Origin: an uncultured Acetobacteraceae bacterium
GTDB lineage: Bacteria; Pseudomonadota; Alphaproteobacteria; Acetobacterales; Acetobacteraceae
NCBI GenBank assembly: GCA_937873205.1
Contig: CALMVO010000063.1
Coordinates: 1 to 54,564 of the forward strand
Length of the DNA stretch: 54,564 bases
Direction: 5' to 3'
In this document: one piece after another, positions 1 to 7,122 of the stretch
Layout of the letters: the number at the start of each line of letters is the position of its first letter
Numbering within the stretch: position 1 is the first letter of the stretch
Made by a program: the position numbers and the translations under genes
The notes under the pieces: generated by a model
Seen by the model: only the letters and a program-made list of their open reading frames with translations
What the model was told of the DNA's origin: nothing
The model's database searches: none

Positions 1-87
1 TTCGTGCTCGCCGCGGCGGCGCTGGGGCAGGCCAGGGGCTCTGCCCCCGGACCCCGCCAAAGGCTCGCCTTTGGAAACCACTTATAA
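1..87 (+). CDS. Possible C-terminal end of a gene running in from the left
   Basis: Frame 1 is open from the first base to a TAA at 85-87. It reads as a short Ala/Leu-rich stretch ([10 protein letters not shown]) followed by a tail encoded entirely by the dispersed repeat (ARGSAPGPRQ...). The hydrophobic start looks like the end of a membrane or export segment. Only about 10 codons precede the repeat, so the reading frame is a guess and no function can be given. The interest is that the repeat would supply both the tail and the stop codon, as it does for metX. Confidence 0.3.
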   Translation, partial: FVLAAAALGQARGSAPGPRQRLAFGNHL

Positions 88-140
88 AATGGGATCCAAG
101 GGCGCCGGCCCTTGGCGGGTCCAGGGCAGAGCCCTGGCCT
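30..140. repeat. Dispersed double-hairpin repeat, convergent pair (copies R1 and R1')
   Basis: Two copies of the window's repeat face each other. The left copy (30-80) has stems GGCCAGGGGC/GCCCCC and CCAAAGGC/GCCTTTGG. The right copy (89-140) is inverted, with stems around CCAAGGGC/GCCCTTGG and CCAGGGC/GCCCTGG. They meet at an AT-rich centre, CTTATAAAATGG. The right copy abuts the ku stop codon, and the left follows the possible gene end at position 30. The arrangement would suit a bidirectional terminator between convergent genes; that function is inferred. Confidence 0.85.
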
Positions 141-981
141 ATCCTGCCTTCCGCTTCGCGGGAGCCTTCTTCTTCGGCTTCGCCGGCTTCTTCTCCTCCC
201 CCAAGCTTTTTCGCAGCGCGCTCATGAGATCCACCACGTTGCTGGGCTCGTCCTCGCCCTCGTCCGGCGCCTGGATCTCCTCCCCGGCGACCTTGGCCTT
301 GATCACCTCGCGCAGGCGCGCCTCGTAGCGGTCCTGCATGTCGCCGGGGTCGAACTTGGCGGTCTGGCGGTCGATCAGCTGCACCGCCAGCGCCACCATC
401 TCCTTGTCGGCGGGGTCGGCGGCGATGTCCGCGAACAGCGTGTCGGGTGCCGTGATCTCGCGCGTGTCGGCCAGCGTATGCAGCACGAGGCCGCGCCCCA
501 TCGGCATCAGCGCCACCGCCCGCTCGCGGCGCGCGATCACCAGCCGCGACAGCGCCACGCGGCCGGTCTTGGCGATGGCGTCGCGCAGCACCACGAACAC
601 GTCGTCGGCGGCGTCGCGGCCGCTTCCGTCCGGGACCATGTAGTAGCTGGAATCGTAATAGATCGGATCGATGCTGTCGGCGCGGACGAACTTGTCGATC
701 GCCAGCACCGACGAGCTGTCGATGCGGGCGCGCTCGAAGTCGGACTCGTCGAGCAGCACGTAGTGGTCCTTCTTGAACTCGTAGCCCCGGGTGAGATCCC
801 GGCGCGACAGCTCCTCGTCGGTCTCGGCATCCTGGGTGACCATGCGGACACGGTGGCCGGTCTTGGGGTTGATGAAGTGGAAGTGCAGCTCCTCGCTCGG
901 CTGGCGCACCGAGTAGAGCGCGATTGGACAGGAGACGAGCGCCAGGCGAAGCTGCCCGCGCCAGATCGGTCGGCTGGCCAT
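139..981 (-). CDS. ku: Ku protein, non-homologous end joining
   Basis: The 280-residue protein begins MASRPIWRGQLRLALVSCPI, typical of bacterial Ku, which forms a homodimeric ring that loads onto double-strand DNA ends and recruits LigD. The usual landmarks follow: HFHFINPKTGHRV, SRRDLTRGYEF and DPIYYDSSYYMVPDG. The C-terminus is a Lys/Pro/Ala-rich tail (KKPAKPKKKAPAKRKAG), a common Ku extension thought to contact DNA and LigD. The length is normal. The gene lies 4 nt downstream of ligD on the same strand, so the two are almost certainly co-transcribed with ligD first. A double-hairpin repeat starts directly at the stop codon. Confidence 0.96.
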   Translation of the reverse strand: MASRPIWRGQLRLALVSCPIALYSVRQPSEELHFHFINPKTGHRVRMVTQDAETDEELSRRDLTRGYEFKKDHYVLLDESDFERARIDSSSVLAIDKFVRADSIDPIYYDSSYYMVPDGSGRDAADDVFVVLRDAIAKTGRVALSRLVIARRERAVALMPMGRGLVLHTLADTREITAPDTLFADIAADPADKEMVALAVQLIDRQTAKFDPGDMQDRYEARLREVIKAKVAGEEIQAPDEGEDEPSNVVDLMSALRKSLGEEKKPAKPKKKAPAKRKAG

Positions 982-985
982 GGCG

Positions 986-3517
986 TCAGCCCTTCTTCTT
1001 GGATGCGGCGGGGAGGTCGCGGGCCGCCTCGGCGAAGCCCGCCCAGGGATCGGCCTTCTGCCGCGAGAGCCGCGCCGGCACCGTGCGCAGCGTGAACCGT
1101 CCGGGATCGAGCTTGGCCGTCACCTCGCGCCAGGCCAACGGCGTGGCGACGCCGGCGCCGGGCCGCGCCCGCGGCGCGAAGGAGGCGATGGCAGTGGAGC
1201 CGAGCCCATTGCGCAGCCAGTCGACCAGGATGCGGCCGTGGCGATCCTTCTTCGCGGTGGTGGAGACGTAGCGCTCCGGCGTATCGCGTTCCATCGCCTC
1301 GGCGAAGGCGCGGCACCAGGCGCGCACTGCGTCCCACGAGGCCTTGGTCCGCAGCGGCGCCAGCACGTGCAGCCCCTTGCCGCCGGAGGTACGGCAGAAG
1401 GCGGCGAGCCCTGCCGCCTCCAGGCGCCGCTTCACCTCGTGCGCCGCCTCGACGATGACCGGCAGCGTCACGCCGTCGCCGGGATCGAGGTCGAACACCA
1501 GCCGGTCGGCGTGCAGCGGATCGGCCTCGCCGGACCCCCAGCTGTGCAGTTCGATGGCGGCGATCTGGGCGGCGGCGACCAGCCCCGCGGTCTCGGCGAT
1601 GGCGACGAACGGCGCGCCGTCGGCCTCGCCCTCGTGCAGTGCGGCCGGCATGCCGTGGCCCAGGTGCTTCTGGAAGAACCGCTCGCCGCCGATGCCGTCC
1701 GGGCAACGGAGGAACGCCAGCGGCCGGCCGACGATGCCGGGTGCCGCGTGCGCGCCGACCGTCTCCCAGTAGCGGGCGAGGTCCTGCTTGGTGAGGGCAG
1801 GGAGCTTGCCCTCGGCCGGCCAGAGGATGCGGTCGGCGTGGCTGATGCGTTGGCCGGCGATCTCGGGGGCGCCGCGCTCGATCTTCCGCGCAACGACGAT
1901 GCGGGTCGCGGGCTGGGCGGCGCCGTCGGCCTTGGCCGTGCGGCCGCCGAGCTCGACCCGCTTGGCGTCGGACGGCGGCACCGGGCGCACCACCTCCTCC
2001 GCCGGCTTGTCCTCGCGCAGTCCGAGGAAGCTCGCATGGCGCAGCATGCCGCCGCCGGTGAACCCGGCCGATTCAATCTCGGCCACCAGCTCGGGCCGCA
2101 CCCAGATCGCGTCGCGCGGCGGCGGCTCGGTGCCCAGCATCGACAGCGACGCGTCGACCTGCAGCGCATCCAGCCGCTCGGCCAGGGTGCGCAGGATCCG
2201 GGCGGAGAACCCGGTGCCGCAGCCGCCGACGAAGTGCAGCTGACCGGTGTCGTCGTGGAACCCCAGCTGCAGCGCGCCCAGCCCCTGCCGGCTGCCGGCG
2301 GGCGGGGTGTAGCCCAGCACCACGAACTCCTCGCGGTCCTTGCACTTCACCTTCAGCCAGTCGGCGCCACGGCCTGGCCGATACGGCGCATCGAGCCGCT
2401 TGCAGATGATGCCCTCCAGCCCGACCGCGCAGGCCTCCTTCTTCACCCGCGCCGTGTCCGACGACAGGTGCTCGCTGTAGCGCAGCGGCCCATCCTCCGG
2501 CACGTCCCGCAGCATCTCCTCCAGCGCCTCCCGACGCTCGGACAGCGGGCGCGGCCGCAGGTCGGCACCGTCCCGGTGCAGCAGGTCGAACACGTAGTAG
2601 ATGAGCGTCCCGGTGCGCTTGCCGGAAAACGCCTCCTGCAGCCGGGAGAAGCTGGATAGGCCGGCCTTGTCGAGCGCGACGAGCTCGCCGTCGAGCAACA
2701 GCCGCTCCGGCGTCATCGCCGCCACCGCCTTCGCCAAGGCCGGCAGGCGCGCGGTCCAGTCGAGTCCGTTGCGGGTGATGATGCGCACCTGGTCGCCGTC
2801 CTTGCGGGCCAGCATGCGGTAGCCGTCGAACTTCACCTCGCTGATCCAGCCCGGCCCGGATGGCGGCGTCGGTGCCAGCTGCGCCAGCTGCGGCGCCTGC
2901 GTCTCGGGCAGCGCGTCGCCGGCGGCGGCCTTCACCTTCCGGGACCGGGCCGGACGCCGGGGCTTGCCCAGAGGCGTCCGCTCCAGCGCGGCGGCGTCGG
3001 CACCTTCGCGCTCGTGCGCGTCATGCTCCTTGATCAGCAGCCAGCTCTCGGCCTTTTCACGCGGCCGCGGCTTCAGCCGCACCAGCACGAAGCCTCCCTG
3101 CAGCCGCTCGCCGTCGAGCCGGAACTTGAGCTCGCCTTTCGCCAGCGCCGCCGCCGCGTCGTCCGCCACCGGCGCCCAGGTGCCGCGGTCCCAGATCTCG
3201 ACCGTGCCGGCGCCGTAGTTGCCGGCCGGGATGGTGCCCTGGAAGGTTGCATACTCGACCGGATGGTCCTCGACATGCATGGCCAGCCGCTTGTCGTGCG
3301 GGTCGAGCGAAGGCCCCTTCGGCACCGCCCAGCTCCACAGCACGCCGCCATGCTCGAGCCGGAAGTCCCAGTGCAGCCGGCTGGCATCGTGCTTCTGCAC
3401 CACGAAGATCGGCGCGCTGCCGGTGCGGGCGGCGCCGGTGCCGGGCCGCGGCTCGCTCGTCTGCGCGAAGTCGCGCATCTCGCCGTAACTGCGCTTGGCC
3501 GGGCTGCGATCTGGCAT
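986..3517 (-). CDS. ligD: ATP-dependent DNA ligase D (phosphoesterase-ligase-polymerase)
   Basis: An 843-residue three-domain end-joining enzyme. Residues about 20-180 are the 3'-phosphoesterase (HDASRLHWDFRLEHGGVLWS). The ATP-dependent ligase follows at about 205-510, with the adenylation motif EVKFDGYR (Lys near residue 229) and the nucleotidyltransferase motif GLEGIICKR. The C-terminal third is the LigD primase/polymerase, with LVFDLDPGDG as the metal-binding acidic pair. This PE-LIG-POL order is common in proteobacteria. I chose the ATG at 3515-3517 (MPDRSPAKRSYGEM); an upstream in-frame ATG at 3628 would add 37 residues without family character. Ku follows after 4 nt, giving a ligD-ku operon. 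It is divergent from the debranching-enzyme gene starting at 3632. Confidence 0.95.
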   Translation of the reverse strand: MPDRSPAKRSYGEMRDFAQTSEPRPGTGAARTGSAPIFVVQKHDASRLHWDFRLEHGGVLWSWAVPKGPSLDPHDKRLAMHVEDHPVEYATFQGTIPAGNYGAGTVEIWDRGTWAPVADDAAAALAKGELKFRLDGERLQGGFVLVRLKPRPREKAESWLLIKEHDAHEREGADAAALERTPLGKPRRPARSRKVKAAAGDALPETQAPQLAQLAPTPPSGPGWISEVKFDGYRMLARKDGDQVRIITRNGLDWTARLPALAKAVAAMTPERLLLDGELVALDKAGLSSFSRLQEAFSGKRTGTLIYYVFDLLHRDGADLRPRPLSERREALEEMLRDVPEDGPLRYSEHLSSDTARVKKEACAVGLEGIICKRLDAPYRPGRGADWLKVKCKDREEFVVLGYTPPAGSRQGLGALQLGFHDDTGQLHFVGGCGTGFSARILRTLAERLDALQVDASLSMLGTEPPPRDAIWVRPELVAEIESAGFTGGGMLRHASFLGLREDKPAEEVVRPVPPSDAKRVELGGRTAKADGAAQPATRIVVARKIERGAPEIAGQRISHADRILWPAEGKLPALTKQDLARYWETVGAHAAPGIVGRPLAFLRCPDGIGGERFFQKHLGHGMPAALHEGEADGAPFVAIAETAGLVAAAQIAAIELHSWGSGEADPLHADRLVFDLDPGDGVTLPVIVEAAHEVKRRLEAAGLAAFCRTSGGKGLHVLAPLRTKASWDAVRAWCRAFAEAMERDTPERYVSTTAKKDRHGRILVDWLRNGLGSTAIASFAPRARPGAGVATPLAWREVTAKLDPGRFTLRTVPARLSRQKADPWAGFAEAARDLPAASKKKG

Positions 3518-3631
3518 GACGGGATCGGAACGTTGTCTCCGTCCCGCGGTTGCGGGCTTGCGGCCGGCGGCGTTCTGCTGACAGTGCAGCCGCGCGGCGC
3601 CTGCGTGCGGCGCCTCCCGAAGGAACATCGC

Positions 3632-5869
3632 TTGGACACCGAACCCGACCGCACGATCAGCGCGCCCCCCGCCGACTCCCCGCCCGTATCCCCGTCCGTT
3701 TCCCCGCCTGGCGCGCCGCAGCAGGACGGCTACCCGGTCGGCGCCAGCGCGGTGCTAGCCGAGCGCCGGCTACACACGCTGAAGTACGGCGACCTGTTCG
3801 GGGTGTTCGACCAGAACGGCAACATCCTGTCCGGTCCCGGCATCGCCGACGGGCTGTACTACCTGGACACGCGACACCTGTCGTCACAGTCGCTGACGAT
3901 CTGCGGCAAGCCGCCGATCCTGCTGAGCGCCACGCTGCGCGAGAACAATGCCACGCTGAGCTGCGACCTCACCAACCCCGACATGGAGGTCGCGGGCCGC
4001 ACGCTGGACCACGACCTGCTGCACCTGCGGCGCACGCTGTTCCTGCGCGACCAAGTCTCCTACGAGCGGCTGCAGGTCCGCAACTACGACGTCGCCACCC
4101 ACACGGTGGTGGTCGAGTTCACCTTCCACGCCGACTTCGCCGACCTGTTCGAGGCCCGCGGCACCGCCCGCTCCCGCCGCGGCACCCTGCTGCCGCCCGA
4201 GGTCGGCGCCGACACGGTGACGCTGGCCTATGACGGGCTCGACGACCGCCGACGCACCACCCGGCTGCGCTTCAGCCCCGAGCCGGACCGGCTGACCGCC
4301 ACCAGCGCCCGCTTCACCCTCACGATGGAGCCGGGCCAGCGCCAGCTGATCCACATCGAGACCGCCAGCGACCCGGCAGCAGCCCCGGACCGCGGCGTGG
4401 CCGAGGCGTTCCTGCACGCCATGGTCGAGGCGCGGCGGGCGCTCCGGGTCTCGTCCGGCCGGGCGGCGGCGATCGCCAGCTCGAACGAGATCTTCAACGA
4501 GGCGATCCGCCGCTGCATCTGCGACATCTACATGCTGGTGACCGAGAAGCCGGACGGGCCCTATCCCTACGCCGGCGTGCCCTGGTACAGCACCGCCTTC
4601 GGCCGCGACGCGCTCATCACCGCCATGCAGACGCTCTGGCTCGACCCCACGATCGCGCATGGCGTGCTGGGCTACCTCGCCCGCCACCAGGCCGAGACCG
4701 TCGATCCGGTCGCCGACGCCGAGCCCGGCAAGATCCTGCACGAGGTGCGGCACGGCGAGATGGCCGAGCTCGGCGAGGTACCCTTCCGCCACTATTACGG
4801 CAGCGTCGATTCGACGCCGCTGTTCGTGATGCTGGCCAGCGACTACCTGGAGCGCACCGGCGACGTCGCCTCCGTCGCCCGGTGGTGGCCCAACATCGAG
4901 CGCGCCATCGTCTGGATCAACGAGTCCGGCGACCGCGACGGCGACGGCTTCGTCGAGTACGGCCGCCGTAACGAGAACGGCCTGGCCAACCAGGGCTGGA
5001 AGGACAGCCACGACTCGATCTTTCACGATGACGGCACCCTGGCCGAGGGGCCGATCGCGCTCTGCGAGGTGCAGGGCTACGTCTACGCCGCCAAGCGCGG
5101 GGCCGCCGCCATCGCGCGCCGCATCGGCCACACCGCCTTCGCCGAACGCATGACCACCGAGGCCGACGCGCTGCGCGTCGGCTTCAACACCGCGTTCTGG
5201 ATCGAGGAGCTGGGCACCTACGCGATCGCGCTGGACGGCGCCAAGCGGCCGTGCCGTGTGCGCTCGTCGAACGCCGGCCACCTGCTGCTGAGCGGCATCG
5301 TGCCGGCCGACCGCGCCGCCCGGATCGTCGGCGGGCTGATGAGCCGCACCTTCTTCTCCGGCTGGGGCATCCGCACCATCCCGGCCGGCGAGGCGCGCTA
5401 CAATCCGATGGCCTATCACAACGGCTCGGTCTGGCCGCACGATAACGCCCTGATGGCGATGGGCATGGCCCGCTACGGTCACAAGGACGAGGCCGCGCGG
5501 ATCTTCGGCGGGCTGTTCGACGCCTCGCTCTATTCCGACCTGCGCCGGCTCCCCGAGCTGTTCTGCGGCTTCGCGCGCCAGCGCGGCGAGGGCCCGGTGC
5601 GCTATCCGGTCGCCTGCAGCCCGCAGGCCTGGGCGGCGGCGACGCTCCCCGCCCTGCTGCAGGCCACGTTGGGCTTGCGTTTCGATCCGTTCACGGTGAC
5701 GGTGCATTTCGAGCGGCCGCGCCTGCCGCCGTTCCTGGACGAGGTGACGCTCTACAACCTGGCCGTCGGCGGAGCCCGGGTGACCGTCCACCTGCAGCGG
5801 GTCGGCACCGAGGTGGCGCTCAACGTCATAGAGCGCGTGGGACCGATCAAGGTGCAGCTGACCAGCTGA
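3632..5869 (+). CDS. Amylo-alpha-1,6-glucosidase / glycogen-debranching family protein
   Basis: About 745 residues. The N-terminal part (GVFDQNGNILSGPGIADGLYYLDTRHLS) matches the glycogen-debranching N-terminal beta-domain. The rest is an (alpha/alpha)6-barrel, with PYAGVPWYSTAFGRDALITA, NQGWKDSHDSIFHDDG and NPMAYHNGSVWPHDNALMAMGM as hallmarks. The family debranches or trims alpha-glucans; the exact substrate is not readable. The reading frame is open upstream, but the family similarity begins just after the TTG at 3632 (LDTEPDRTISAP), which has AGGA 8 nt before it, so I take TTG as the start. The gene is divergent from ligD with a 114-bp gap, and a small membrane-protein gene follows 11 nt after its stop. 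Confidence 0.88.
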   Translation: MDTEPDRTISAPPADSPPVSPSVSPPGAPQQDGYPVGASAVLAERRLHTLKYGDLFGVFDQNGNILSGPGIADGLYYLDTRHLSSQSLTICGKPPILLSATLRENNATLSCDLTNPDMEVAGRTLDHDLLHLRRTLFLRDQVSYERLQVRNYDVATHTVVVEFTFHADFADLFEARGTARSRRGTLLPPEVGADTVTLAYDGLDDRRRTTRLRFSPEPDRLTATSARFTLTMEPGQRQLIHIETASDPAAAPDRGVAEAFLHAMVEARRALRVSSGRAAAIASSNEIFNEAIRRCICDIYMLVTEKPDGPYPYAGVPWYSTAFGRDALITAMQTLWLDPTIAHGVLGYLARHQAETVDPVADAEPGKILHEVRHGEMAELGEVPFRHYYGSVDSTPLFVMLASDYLERTGDVASVARWWPNIERAIVWINESGDRDGDGFVEYGRRNENGLANQGWKDSHDSIFHDDGTLAEGPIALCEVQGYVYAAKRGAAAIARRIGHTAFAERMTTEADALRVGFNTAFWIEELGTYAIALDGAKRPCRVRSSNAGHLLLSGIVPADRAARIVGGLMSRTFFSGWGIRTIPAGEARYNPMAYHNGSVWPHDNALMAMGMARYGHKDEAARIFGGLFDASLYSDLRRLPELFCGFARQRGEGPVRYPVACSPQAWAAATLPALLQATLGLRFDPFTVTVHFERPRLPPFLDEVTLYNLAVGGARVTVHLQRVGTEVALNVIERVGPIKVQLTS

Positions 5870-5880
5870 AGGAAGACCCG

Positions 5881-6306
5881 ATGGAGGACGATCCGTTCCG
5901 CCCCACCATGCCGCAACCGGGGCGCAACCCGGCGTGGGGCTCGCACCCGCCGTCCGCACCCTATGACGGCGTGTCCGGGCCGGACCTCGGCACCTACGCC
6001 TGGATCGTGCACGGGCTCTATGCCGTCGGGCTGGTCACCGGCTTCACCGCCGTGCCGGGCGTCATCATCGCCTACCTGAAGCGCGGCGAGGCCACGGGCA
6101 CCTTCTACGAGAGCCACTTCGCCTACGCGATTCGCAGCTTCTGGATCGGCCTGCTGCTGGCGGCGGTGGGCGTGGCGCTCTGCTTCGTGCTGGTCGGCTT
6201 CCTGGTGCTGGCGCTGCTCTGGGCCTGGTGGCTGGTGCGGATCATCCGCCCGATCGTGGCGCTGCTGGACAACCGTCCGATCGCCAATCCCGAGGGCTTT
6301 TTCTAA
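5881..6306 (+). CDS. DUF4870-type small membrane protein
   Basis: A 141-residue protein with a Pro-rich N-terminal tail of about 35 residues, a hydrophobic segment over residues 40-65 (YAWIVHGLYAVGLVTGFTAV), a short polar loop (KRGEATGTFYESHF) and two closely spaced hydrophobic segments over residues 87-120. The pattern fits the DUF4870 family of predicted inner-membrane proteins, whose function is unknown. It starts 11 nt after the debranching-enzyme stop, with GGAAG before the ATG, so it is probably co-transcribed. The dispersed repeat R2 begins at the base after its TAA. Confidence 0.82.
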   Translation: MEDDPFRPTMPQPGRNPAWGSHPPSAPYDGVSGPDLGTYAWIVHGLYAVGLVTGFTAVPGVIIAYLKRGEATGTFYESHFAYAIRSFWIGLLLAAVGVALCFVLVGFLVLALLWAWWLVRIIRPIVALLDNRPIANPEGFF

Positions 6307-6356
6307 GGCCAGGGCCCTGCCCTGGACCCGCCAAGGGCGGAGCCCTTGGAACCCAT
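6307..6356 (+). repeat. Dispersed double-hairpin repeat (copy R2)
   Basis: First stem-loop GGCCAGGGCcctGCCCTGG, linker ACCCG, second stem-loop CCAAGGGCggaGCCCTTGG, then AACCCATTT. It begins immediately after the stop codon of the DUF4870 gene, in the gene's orientation. Two perfect GC stems followed by a short T run resemble a tandem intrinsic terminator. A truncated antitoxin remnant starts some 70 nt further on. Confidence 0.9.
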
Positions 6357-6429
6357 TTGTCTGCAAGCCCACGCATAATCCAGGACCGCCCGCCTGCGCG
6401 CCCCGGCGACGCAGGCCCGCCTCCGCGAC

Positions 6430-6612
6430 GTGGCCGAGATCGTCAACCGCATTCTGCTCTGGTGCGGCTCGGTGCCGCAGACCTTCGCCTGGTATCGCTC
6501 TCAGCCGATCCCCGCCTTCGGCGACCGGACCGCGGAAGACCTGGTCCGTGCGGGACGGGCCCGGCACGTCATGAGCTACCTGTCCGGGATCTCGCTCGGC
6601 GGATATGCGTGA
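6430..6612 (+). pseudogene. Truncated Xre/MbcA/ParS-type antitoxin (DUF2384 toxin-binding end only)
   Basis: The 60-residue reading (VAEIVNRILLWCGSVPQTFA, then FGDRTAEDLVRAGRARHVMS and ISLGGYA) is the C-terminal toxin-binding domain of Xre/MbcA/ParS antitoxins, normally preceded by a helical DNA-binding region of 60-70 residues. Related residues (TQARLRD) can be read back to about 6409, and nothing earlier is recognisable. The sequence upstream is repeat R2, so the N-terminal half is missing. The stop overlaps the start of a RES-toxin remnant (GTGA), the usual antitoxin-toxin coupling. A standalone single-domain protein is possible, but the broken toxin argues for decay. Confidence 0.7.
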
Positions 6613-6707
6613 GGCTGACCGGCATCGTCTATCGCGCCCATAATCCGCGTCGGTCTTTCGCTGCCGAGTCCGGGGAAGGAGCCGCCTCCACCGGCGGCTC
6701 CGTGTGA
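6609..6707 (+). pseudogene. RES-domain toxin, N-terminal fragment
   Basis: The GTG at 6609 overlaps the antitoxin stop. It begins VRLTGIVYRAHNPRRSFAAE, then SGEGAASTGGSV, ending at a TGA at 6705-6707. The opening matches RES-domain toxins, which deplete NAD+; in those the Gly-Gly is followed by an Arg-Phe/Trp-Asn motif and about 100 more residues. Here the frame is lost just after the Gly-Gly. I cannot recover the rest of the domain in the next 400 nt in any frame, so this is a deletion or heavy decay, not one frameshift. Confidence 0.6.
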
Positions 6708-7080
6708 TCGACGACCACGCCCGGCTGCCCCGACCCGCCGCGTCATGGGCTTCCTGACCAAACTTAAGCAGGCGCCCACGTCCGAGCCGAATTGATCGCC
6801 CGCACCGGTGTCCCGGTGGAAGAGGCCAGTCCGAAACCGACACCCTCGCGCCGCATGCCAATCGATGCCCTGCACCGTCGCCTCTTGCTGATCGCCATGG
6901 CGGGCGAATACCCCGGCGGCAGGGGACCGCTGGCACCAGATCGACCTGCACACGCGGGGCAATCCGGAAGCATCTGCCATTTTCCTCGCCAGTTCGCCGC
7001 GGAGGGGTGACAGCGGCTCGTTTTCTGCACAATATCGAGGCGCCAGGAACCTGACCCGGCGCCCCCTGGCGGAGGACGTG
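6708..7080. other. Gap of about 370 nt without a recognisable gene
   Basis: No frame on either strand gives a protein I recognise. It lies between the RES remnant and the nitrate-assimilation leader ORF, so it probably holds decayed toxin sequence at its left and the nas promoter at its right. No convincing promoter boxes or antiterminator-type leader hairpins were seen. Confidence 0.5.
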
Positions 7081-7122
7081 ATGACCGACATGCGCCTTCC
7101 CGTCCAGGCCGTCCGCGCCTGA
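7081..7122 (+). CDS. 13-codon leader ORF translationally coupled to nasA
   Basis: ATG at 7081 is preceded by the best Shine-Dalgarno in this region (GGAGG at 7072-7076). It encodes MTDMRLPVQAVRA and stops with a TGA at 7120-7122 that overlaps the nasA ATG (TGATG). The nasA start itself has no ribosome-binding site in the preceding 15 nt. This arrangement implies that ribosomes load at the leader and re-initiate at nasA. An alternative is that the leader is the ancestral nasA start lost by frameshift. Confidence 0.5.
   Translation: MTDMRLPVQAVRA

Noticed and set aside
3884-5959. A 691-codon minus-strand frame opposite the debranching enzyme
   Set aside because: Composition is Asp/Val/Gln/Arg-biased antisense of a real gene with no recognisable domain.
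6307-6356. The dispersed repeats as classical MITEs
   Set aside because: No target-site duplications or transposase-like terminal repeats are visible at the copies, so a MITE origin is unsupported, though not excluded.
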